NCBI GenBank assembly: GCA_958295665.1
Contig: OY282560.1
Location: forward strand, 27,579,992-27,643,991
Length of the DNA: 64,000 nucleotides
DNA from: Tipula vernalis
Taxonomy: Eukaryota; Arthropoda; Insecta; Diptera; Tipulidae
Direction: 5' to 3'
The notes under the pieces are model-generated. The model was given only the letters and a program-made list of their open reading frames with translations, was not told where the DNA came from and made no database searches. A program made the translations under genes and the position numbers. Within the stretch, counting starts at the first letter, position 1, and each line of letters begins with the position of its first letter. Shown here one piece after another: positions 55,870-64,000 of the stretch.

Positions 55870-56990
55870 TGATTAGCTTAACTATATGTGAAGTTATTTT
55901 TATAGTGTAATGTTCGTTTACACGTAATTTTATTCTAATAAGAGTTTGTCATTTTGCAGCACCCGTAGGTATCGATGCGAAGCCATAGATTTTTACATTC
56001 GATTTAACGCGCGATAGGCCAAGGTAATGAACGCTGGACTCTCTGGTTTATAAATACTACTACGTTCGGGATTTTCGGCTATAAAATTTCCTATAAAATT
56101 CAAAGATCGTTTGAATTTATGTGTTCTGAGACTGTCCAGCAATGGCTGTAATTCCGAGAGTTCATGCTTCAAATAGGGGTGCAACGGGTGATCTATTGTC
56201 ATTTCTCCAGTATGGATTGCATTCTGTCTATATAATTTTGGTGTTTGTCTAATTCGATTATATGGATTAGTTTGAAGTTTCCGTCCTGTATTTTCACTAG
56301 ATCTGTACTAATTGATATGACTTGAGAGTTTGTGTAATCAAGAATTTGAATATTTGCAAGTGTGTTACTTAAGGCGTAACTGTAATAAAAATAATTTTTT
56401 TTGTTCTTTCGGAACTGTTGTATTTCTGTTTTACCTTACTATTTTGGGTTTAAACCGTTCCGTTAATTTTGATCCTAATCTTTTGTTATGCTTTTGACCT
56501 GCTTGTCTTATCTTCATTATAGTATCTTGTCGGATTTGTTCTAATTGTTTGAGGTCAATGTTAGGTATTCTGCAAAAATATATTTCCACTGCGGTCGTTT
56601 GATGGTTCAATCACATGGTCGTTCATCTTGGAATTGTTATTTTTATTGCTTAGGACATACATATGTCAAAGGTTGGGGATCTGTGAATATCTTCACTTTC
56701 TTTGATCTGTATAGGAAATTTCTCAAAGACGTTAATGCCCGAATTATTTGCATATGCATTTCCTTCTCATTAGCCGCATAATTTTCTTCCGTTTTATCTA
56801 AGGCTCTTGAGAGAAATGTGTTTGGCTTTCCATCCTGAGATAAAACTGCACCTAGTGCAAAGTTGGAAACGTCTGTAGTTAGTTCAAATTCCTTTTGGAA
56901 ATCTGGGAATGATAAAAGAACTTCGTTGGAGACGAGTGAGGTTTTTATTTTGCAGTTTCCGGTTTTCACAGTTTCCAGTTTTTCGTTTCT
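55870..56990 (-). pseudogene. Errantivirus fragment: RNase H piece and envelope-like remnant
   Basis: Lies between BEL/Pao gag and BEL/Pao pol. The frame 57098-56643 changes from BEL gag to gypsy RNase H near residue 50: LLSFPDFQKEFELTTDVSNF, ALGAVLSQDGKPNTFLSRAL, DKTEENYAANEKEMH. After a gap, 56420-55990 in mixed frames reads NTLANIQILDYTNSQVISIS, FKLIHIIELDKHQNYIDRMQ and ELQPLLDSLRTHKFKRSLNF. This resembles the surface-to-transmembrane junction region of insect endogenous retrovirus envelope proteins (basic K-F-K-R site). Stops and frame changes separate these parts. The RNase H call is firm; the envelope call is moderate. Confidence 0.65.
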
Positions 56991-57330
56991 ATCCACTGCA
57001 CTTATAAAAATATCTCTGAATGATGGCCATAACTTGTAATCCCCAGAAAATGGTTCGATGTTTAATTTCAGGCATGTGAACCGAATGCTTAATGTCATCT
57101 TATGTATGAGGATTTAAAGCAGATTTACCGATACGTATGTAAATTTTTTCTTCTAGCAACTCACGGCCTTTATAGTATAGTAAATCAATTTTCTCCTGAA
57201 TTGAAGTATAATCAGCAAAATTATGTAATTCGACTTCCCCCTGGTTGAATGATTGATAGTGTGGGCTGAATTGCAGCAAGTTTTGTCGTTTCTTTGATTG
57301 CCTTTGATGCTTTAAACACTATTTTCTGGC
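56990..57330 (-). pseudogene. BEL/Pao gag fragment
   Basis: Minus strand with LNIEPFSGDYKLWPSFRDIF followed by ISAVDRNEKL, the P-F-x-G-D-Y-x-x-W-x-x-F block of BEL/Pao gag (compare 24693-24750). Upstream to 57330 a second frame reads VELHNFADYTSIQEKIDLLY then YKGRELLEEK, consistent with the gag N-terminal helices. The join into RNase H sequence lies near 56955. Confidence 0.75.
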
Positions 57331-57339
57331 AAGCTTAAA

Positions 57340-57925
57340 GATGTTTGTGATGTTCAATAGATGGCATTGATGGTTGGAATCACCTACATTATTGAAACTT
57401 TTCCCTTAATTAGTTTCGTCGGTAGTGATATCCAGTTATCTTAATGTCAACTCTAAATAAAACTAATAGTCGCTGCATATAAGGACAACAATTCCGGCGA
57501 TATCGATTAATTAAAGATTTCAAAAATAAATTGGGTTTTGGTGACCAACCTAATTTGATTTTTACCAAGTATACAGAGGCGACTGATCCTTGAATGCACA
57601 GTTGGGCGATTAAATTACACTATGTCATTTACACAGTATTTTACCCGTAAATAACTTTTAGTTTACATGAAGTCATTTTATACATTATGTATGAATAAAA
57701 TGTAAAAAAAAAACGAAATTTAGTATATTAACAACGCCATCTATTATTAAATATATTTACTATACTCATACTATAGCCATATTCATTCAAAGCAAATTAT
57801 ACCAAGTTATATTCTAAACAAATTGGTGGCATGAATACGATAGCTCGTCATGTCATTTTTAAAATAGACGGCTAATTATTCTAACTATTAAACTTGCTTC
57901 GGGTTTAGCAGCCAATAAAACTAAT
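57340..57925. other. AT-rich stretch without recognisable genes
   Basis: No domain or repeat recognised between the BEL/Pao gag scrap and the Penelope-like element. Confidence 0.45.
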
Positions 57926-57940
57926 TCTTAATATTTATTT

Positions 57941-57973
57941 CGACGTTTCGATAAATTTATTATCTACTTCAGG
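57941..57973 (-). ncRNA. Hammerhead-ribozyme-like motif in the Penelope pseudo-LTR, degenerate
   Basis: On the minus strand CTGAAGTA is followed by a 5-bp stem (GATAA / TTATC, 5-base loop TAAAT), then GAAA and CGTC. This is the order of a minimal hammerhead: CUGANGA core, stem II, GAAA, cleavage triplet GUC. Penelope-like elements are known to carry such motifs. The core has one substitution and one extra base, and stem I pairing is weak, so cleavage activity is doubtful. Confidence 0.45.
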
Positions 57974-58229
57974 TCTACACGGTTTTAACAATACATACAA
58001 CTCTCACTTACCGTTAAATATATTTCTTGTTTTACCCGAACTTGTAAACACAAATTAAAATTTTTTCAAAAAACGACATATTGATTCAAATTAGACGACT
58101 ACAACTAATTTTTTGAATTTGGTATTTCAAGAATCTACAAACGATTTATGTTTTGGGAATTTAGATATAAAATCAATGATGCCAGAATAAATTTGGTTAA
58201 GATTTTCAAAAAAAAATGATTAAGATGTG

Positions 58230-58480
58230 AGCTATTTCCAAAAAATAAACGATTTTTACACAATTTTTCACTGTCCAAAATGTTTATCTGATCAAATTTA
58301 AATGTCTGTCCAGTATCAGAGGAATGCTGGCATAATGTAGTAGCTTGAGAATTTCTGATAGGTGGTTTGACGTCCGATTTATGTTATGAAATTCGATTTT
58401 TTTAATAATTGTTTCGTGGCACCAATGTATTTCAATTGGCAATTGTTACATGGAATTAAATATTCAATATTCGAAGATTT
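58230..58480 (-). pseudogene. Penelope-like GIY-YIG endonuclease remnant
   Basis: Minus strand: NIEYLIPCNNCQLKYIGATK then QLLKK. The I-P-C-x-x-C-x-x-x-Y-I-G-x-T pattern is the Cys-containing entry and YIG half of the Penelope endonuclease. In another frame HSSDTGQTFKFDQINILDSE then KLCKNRL continues the domain (H-x-x-x-x-G-H-x-F and I-L-x-x-E). A frame change lies between them. Confidence 0.72.
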
Positions 58481-58951
58481 AATTTAGGTATGATATCTTT
58501 GATTTGGCTAAAGATGTTACGAATAGAGTTTGAATTTGCGCAATGTGCTGGAAATTGGGTCGCTATATATTAAATTTTGATGAACATTTTTATTGGTATC
58601 GACCGTACTAACAATTTGCCAACTGTTAGTTAGATTTCGGGTATTTATTATTGATCAGATAATCCCTTATAATTTGATTGGTATCAACTGTGATATTTGT
58701 GGTTAATTTTTTAGCTCGGTAGACGAAACCAAACGCCGTATTAATTCGCTGACTTAAAGGGGGGAAAACTATTAAAATTGAGAATTCGTCCGGATGATAA
58801 ATTTATAGTATCAATTTAATTATTTTTTTTAATACGGAATAGTATCAATTTGACCGTTAGTCTTCCGAACTAATATTGTGTCCAAACAAGATAATTTATT
58901 AATCGCTTCCATTTCTAAAGTAAATTCTAAACCAAACCCATTATTAAATTT

Positions 58952-59203
58952 TTAAAGTATACAACCAATTTTATCATCAGGTACACACAACAATAAATCA
59001 TTGGCAATATTTTTTAATAAATTTGTGTCAATTAGCACTTTCATTACGACATCAGCCACTACTGGAGATAAAGGCGAACACATTGCAAAGTCATTTATTT
59101 GTTTAAAGTAGCTATTAAACATGCTGAAATATCCTGATTTTAAACAAAATTCTTGAACATCTAGAAATTTTATTTTAAGTATTCTGGTATGTGGTTGTAT
59201 CAT
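58952..59203 (-). pseudogene. Penelope-like reverse transcriptase fragment
   Basis: 83-codon frame. YFKQINDFAMCSPLSPVVAD followed by VVMKVLI matches the block Q-x-x-G-x-x-M-G-S-P-L-S-P-x-x-A-D of Penelope RT (Cys replaces Gly). IANDLLLCVPDDKIG stands at the YVDD position, where Tyr-Val-Asp-Asp has become Ile-Ala-Asn-Asp. The first Asp of the catalytic pair is therefore Asn. The region in front of block A is not recognised. Confidence 0.75.
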
Positions 59204-59300
59204 TGACCACCTCTCTGAAATTGTTTCTATGATGGTAAACCGAAAATTGGCCAGCTACACATCAAGGAAAATAATCCTGACACGATGTAGAAGGTATGGT

Positions 59301-60084
59301 GTGTGTGTTTCCTAATCATATTACAGGACCGAATATGCCATTCAATAATAAAATTCAGAATTTATTGGAAAATTTTAAAAGAAAAATCCTGAATGTCGAA
59401 ACTGAGGTCACGTTTTGGAAAATAAAAGATATCAATCGTATTATTTCGGCCCACAAATACAAACTGAGCCAATTAAATTTAGACGGACTGAAAAGCTTTT
59501 TTTTCGCTTAGAACGATTTGATTAATTTTTGCGCCGTTTCTTATTTTTATCAGCTATATTTTAGTTTAGATTATTTCAGTTCACTCAAACCGTTGATGCT
59601 AACGCTCAATTACATTTGTAAACGACGACAGAAAATTATAATTATTACGGGGACAAAGCTACATAATTGTATTAATTAAACAAATAATTATTTTTGATCG
59701 ACAACTCTGAAATCTGTCCAACCTATCAAAAAACCATAATGAAGTTGGTGATAAATATGGAAAATTTTAAGATAAGGCTTTCTTAAGAAAACCCTACATT
59801 GTATGTTCCAAATGTGGTAATTTCATTAAGTGAAAAGCATACTTTTAAAGTGGTTTAACAGACAAACACTTTTCTGATTAATTTCATTTGTCATTATTTC
59901 CATTTTTACTAATATACTTGCATATGGTATTCTATTGGTTTTGTTGGCTTATTTCTAACTTCCGATAAACTTCACAAGCATAAATTAGATAATATTATGA
60001 AACATCATCATTTGTAAGGCCATTTCGCTGTATTAGTATAATTCGCTAATATAACCTGTACACATAGTATATTGTGTATAAACA
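59301..60084. other. Downstream stretch without a confident gene
   Basis: A plus-strand frame at 59296-59511 (containing KRKILNVETEVTFWKIKDIN then RIISAHKYKLSQLN) looks protein-like in composition, but I do not recognise it. It could be part of the neighbouring Penelope-like element in inverted position. The rest is AT-rich. Confidence 0.35.
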
Positions 60085-60275
60085 GAATGTAAATTTTTAA
60101 TTTTAAATCAACATTTTATTTTAACTTCAGAACCATTTTTTTTTCGAATATAATTAAAAATGTAAATTGTGGTACAATCAGTCCGATCGATAGGGTCTGA
60201 TGAAAGGATTATAAAATAATCATAGGCTCATCAGTTCGAAACTGGATTAAATTATTTTACATTTTTCGAAAAATA
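60085..60275 (+). repeat. Dispersed hairpin repeat, copy 2
   Basis: Matches 35565-35710 in opposite orientation. Core order on the plus strand: TGTGGTACAATCAGTCC, CTGATGAAAGGATTAT, ATAATCATAGGCTCATCAG, TTCGAAACTGGATT. The arms CTGATGA and TCATCAG can pair around an AT-rich centre that is itself palindromic (ATTAT-AAA-ATAAT). Confidence 0.65.
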
Positions 60276-60429
60276 TTAAGATTCGTAATCAATTGATTAA
60301 AACAAGATTACCCAGGGGAAAATAATATGGGGCACCTACCTATCTATGTTTGTAGCCCTAAAGTACATTACACACACACACTGCAAAAGCCATGAATACT
60401 TTTTACATATAGGGATACTACTCAACTTT

Positions 60430-61540
60430 AAGTAATAACTCAACAAGGCAATACTAAAAAACCATCAAGTAACTTCGAAAAATGTTTAATATTATGGATT
60501 TTGCAAACTAAAAATAATTTCGAAGTATCCAAGAACATCTTCAGCAATTTTGACTAATCTGTAATATCAAGCAGCAAAATATGGATTACCCAATTGAAAA
60601 TTATCTCAAAGACATATAATTCATGTATTGTAACTCAACATACTCATATAAAATTCTCAAAATTCTTTAAAAGCCTAAAAATAAAATTCTAGATAAACTA
60701 CTAATTCTGTAACAAGATACAACCAAATCCATTGCAAATTTGAAGCAATACCGAGAAACTTGAAAAGCTCGTAAAATCTTTGAATTCTAGAATAATCTCG
60801 ATATTCACATAAAAATTCGAATATTCCAGGAAAATCCAGATAAACTTAAAATCATGAAATAATCCTGAAAATTAAGGAATCTTTAAACATCTCGAATAGT
60901 ATGTAAAATACCATGTTGTCCTTGCAAAGTATTAATTTTTAAATTATGACAATGGTGATAGGTTTAAATAAATCCAAAAACCTTGAATTTCGAAAATCTA
61001 TTCACTGGAAGATAATTTAATGGAGGGCCCATCTTCGAAAATCTCGATAATATAGAAAATCTCAAATTATATCGAAATCTGTAAAATTTCAAATAGTAAA
61101 CTTAAAACATCGGAAACCCCAGAAAATAATTTCGATACAACACCAATTCTGCAACTCATGCAACTCCATTACGTCTTGCCTTGCAAATCTCGAAAATAAG
61201 CAAAAAACTCGAATAATTTCGCGAAAAAATCGAGAAAATTCCCGAAAACCTCGAATAAACTGAGATTTCTGGAATAAAACTTGAAAAATCTCAACGCTAA
61301 TTAGTTCAAAAGCAAAAAACCTCTTTTGCTGGCAAAAATAACTTTGAAAGGTCGAATAATCTCTAAAATGTAGTGTTGGTAATTTCGAATAAGTTAGATA
61401 CTAAGCAAATAACGCTATTCAGCCCCAATTATCTAGATTATTCAAAAATCTTAAAACCTCGAAATTTCACCATGACTCGAATAATAACGAAAAACCTGAA
61501 AATCTTGAAAAATGTATAAAATCTAGGTGCCGCCACTACA
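60430..61540. repeat. Degenerate CTCGAAAA-type low-complexity tract
   Basis: About 1.1 kb of drifting words such as AAATCTCGAAAAT, CTCGAATAA and CTTGAAAAATC. No gene. Similar in nature, but not in sequence, to 9731-10856. Confidence 0.6.
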
Positions 61541-62860
61541 AATACCGATGAATACTCGTGAGGCGTGAGTGTTATGAATCATGAAAATGAATTAAACGAT
61601 CTTTAATGTTCCAATTTGTTGGGTGAAATGTGATTCGCATTTTGAATGATCTTGAATAGAGCGGGAGGTGATTTGAATGGCCAAATACTCCTAAACATAT
61701 CGTATGGCCAATGACTTTAATGCGCGATATGCAAAAGTAATCGTGCTGATATCGTTGTAAATGTAACTACAATTTTATTTCAGGCACTTTAATTATGAAA
61801 TTCAACTTTTTAAGGCACTGATGGGAGATACACATCTCTCCGTACAGATATCGTAGAAATTTTATGGATAAGTCTAACGAATTAAGAAGGATTCTTCTGT
61901 TAAGAAGGTTCCTCTAAGGTTCATCTATGGACGTAAGAAAATCTTAAATGTATTTCACTTATCACCTATGAAAAGTTACCACAATGTGGTGAAAATCAAA
62001 TTTTTCTGTCGAATATGTCCATGTAGCAGGTCGTTGTAAAGATTTAATTTTAACAAAATTAATTGTAGCACTTTAGTTATGAAATGTACCGTTATGCCGC
62101 TTTACAATGTTTGTTCACTTCCAGATCTCATAGATGATTTGAGCGAGCGTGAAGTGAAAATAATTTATTTTTCTCTGCCTTAAGTTACCCTTGATAATGT
62201 CTTGATCTTAGACAACATTTAGCCAACATTTTATTGGCCAAAAATGTTTTTTCTCTATTCCGCCTATTATGCTTGAGATTCTAAGTGTACAACAACTATC
62301 AGCCTATTAACTGTAGGCTCAACTTTTTACACATTTTCACAATATTGAACGAAAAATGTCGTCACAAAATGTGATCAGAACTGCCAACCACTGTTTTTTT
62401 GCTTACTCATTTGTGTTTTAATGTAAAGCTCATATAAAAGCACAAAATTGTTTTTACTACAAAATTGTAACATTTAAATGTTTAGAAAAGGTATTAGAAT
62501 AACATAAACGGTCGAAATCCAATTCCTTTCTTAAAGAGTCAACCGACCCAATTGAATACGATTATCCTTAACAATAATACTACATTTAAATGGAAAAGAA
62601 ACGAATTATTATTATTTAGCAAAATTCTTTTGTTAAACATTTTGTTCATCTGGAAGCATAAAACATAAAAAGATATAATGAAAAAAAACCTTAATCCTTT
62701 TCCTTAAAACAACAAATACAATTGCTAATCCAATCTTCTTTATATGATCTACGTTTTTACTCGCAGTTTACTATACAGTGAGATTATCTCATAAGTAGAA
62801 TGTAGAACGAATAAATTATAAATTCCATAAACTTTTTGTCGTTTTTTTTGCATTTTGCAT
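61541..62860. other. AT-rich stretch without recognisable genes
   Basis: No protein domain, RNA gene or repeat array recognised. Confidence 0.5.
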
Positions 62861-62864
62861 AATA

Positions 62865-62942
62865 CAGTCGGTGTAAAAAGTTTTCGAACGTCGACAGCTT
62901 ACATAAGACCTTAATTTGTGCACTATAATTTTCCACCGACTG
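62865..62942. mobile_element. Miniature Tc1/mariner-type inverted-repeat element, 78 bp
   Basis: Starts CAGTCGGTG and ends CACCGACTG, flanked by TA on both sides (62863-62864, 62943-62944). The inverted ends extend over about 14 bp with one mismatch. Size, CAG start and TA duplication fit a Tc1/mariner-derived MITE; there is no room for a gene. Confidence 0.75.
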
Positions 62943-62944
62943 TA

Positions 62945-64000
62945 TGTTACCCTTAAATAAGCACCATTCTATCATTTGTTCATCTAAATTCAAAAGTATT
63001 TAAATTTATATTACAGACCAATTAATTTGGGCGTCAACCCAATTTGTGTAATTTGATATAGATCCAGCCCTCCTTAATCATTCTATAATTAAAAATCTTC
63101 AACCATAAAACCGCTTTTGGAGAGTATCAACAAAAATATCAATTAGTAAGTTAAAATGTTCAACAATTTTTTTATTCCTTACCAAATCAAGTTTTTTTAT
63201 GTAAGACGAAAGTTGTTCTTTTATCGATTGTAACATTCTTTCGTGTAAAGGCAAACAAAACGAAAAGTTGATGTGAGATTATTTTTTATATCATTTTTGT
63301 ACGGTTTTAGATTGTAGTGATGTCAGCTTATCAATTAAAAAAACCAAATGTAAAATCGACAGATTCACAGAAGGAGGCTAATCTAAGTTGATTGGTGTAT
63401 AATAAAATAGAAAGTTTCAATGTGTTTCACAAATGCTCGGGGCGGGGCAAAAATGTTCAGTATTATCCTCCTGAGACTCAGCTTTATATTATTTATAGCG
63501 TTTTATTCAGTTTCAATTAAATATATTATAAAAAATCTTTTAATTTAATTTTTTCCGTTCATCATTAATAATTTTTTCATCATTAATTATAAAACAAAAC
63601 AAAATTTATATTTCTTGCTAAGTAGTATTGTAAAAATTTTTTTGCTTTGCCGCCAAGTACGAGTATAAAATACTTAATTAAATTATCGCATTTGATGATG
63701 AAAATCAAAATGAACAAGACGACAACACAATAATAACGGTTTTATTTATAACACTTTAATCCTTTTTCATTCAATAAACTGAAATAAAATATGAACAAAA
63801 CAAAAAAAAACTTTCCCCGACTGTGTTTTGTTTATATATTTTTCATTTTCTCATTAAAAACATTTTTATTGTGTATATACGAACGACGGAAATTTATTCA
63901 AGTCGACGAGAGTGGCATTCATCTAAAAAAAAAAGAAGGATAAAAATGCACTTTATACCTCTACAGCGTTATCATAGTCGCATGGTGGGAGGAAAATTTT
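62945..64000. other. AT-rich right end without recognisable genes
   Basis: No coding exon, RNA gene or mobile element could be supported here. Confidence 0.5.

Larger units (their letters stand above)
57930..59300 (-). mobile_element. Penelope-like element, decayed
   Basis: Minus-strand retroelement with a reverse transcriptase piece (59203-58952), a GIY-YIG endonuclease region (about 58480-58230) and a terminal segment with GTTTCGATAAA/CGACGTTTCG and ACCTGAAGTAG words (57941-57973) typical of Penelope pseudo-LTRs. It is the only Penelope-type element in the window. Many stops and indels. Confidence 0.75.

Noticed and set aside
60210..60255. Hammerhead ribozyme in the dispersed hairpin repeat
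   Set aside because: CTGATGA and GAAAC are present, but the pairing between them does not form stem II next to the core, so the fold is not met.
1..64000. tRNA and rRNA genes
   Set aside because: I looked for cloverleaf box A/B words and rRNA landmarks by eye and found none. A covariance-model scan would be needed to exclude them.

Overview
The window looks like intronic and intergenic DNA from a fly genome (Diptera, probably Brachycera). It is AT-rich, its repeats belong to families typical of flies (Jockey- and R1-type LINEs, BEL/Pao and Ty3/gypsy LTR elements, mariner, hAT, Penelope), and it holds one well-supported host exon. That exon (14752-15003, + strand) has a clean splice acceptor and donor and encodes 83 codons rich in Arg and Ser. 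They resemble the N-terminal region of the RGK (Rad/Gem/Rem) GTPase family of flies. If so, most of the window is intron of one gene. The species cannot be fixed from the sequence alone.

Layout. 1-4075: a LINE on the minus strand (ORF1 with coiled coil and FP-like domain, then endonuclease-RT), broken by stops and a frameshift and split by a 640-bp retro-insertion with a 24-bp target duplication. 4281-5780: BEL/Pao pol remnant. 6500-9730: a second, decayed Jockey-like LINE. 9730-10860: low-complexity AT-rich DNA. 10857-12070 and 15770-19800: R1-type LINE remains on either side of the host exon. 20085-21130: decayed hAT transposase. 21136-21572: solo LTR. 23330-24130: gypsy RT scrap. 24150-28640: a BEL/Pao copy with gag, protease, RT, RNase H and integrase pieces, interrupted at its 3' end by an intact mariner (28642-29909). 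30120-32215: a 169-bp tandem array ending in inverted units. 35890-38980: an errantivirus-like gypsy copy. 39144-39800: LINE scrap. 39976-41090: a probable endogenous viral element with an RNA-virus-type superfamily 1 helicase motif. 41540-53240: a giant fold-back structure with a 161-bp tandem array. 55015-57330: BEL/Pao and errantivirus mosaic. 57930-59300: Penelope-like element with a hammerhead-like motif. The rest is AT-rich DNA without recognisable genes.

Only the mariner transposase is an intact full-length mobile-element gene. All other element genes carry stops, frameshifts, deletions or mutated catalytic residues, so they are fossils. The most unusual structures are the fold-back satellite (41.5-53.2 kb), the smaller 169-bp array with the same inverted-end design, and the viral helicase remnant. 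Domain calls rest on motifs read by eye; no database search was possible.
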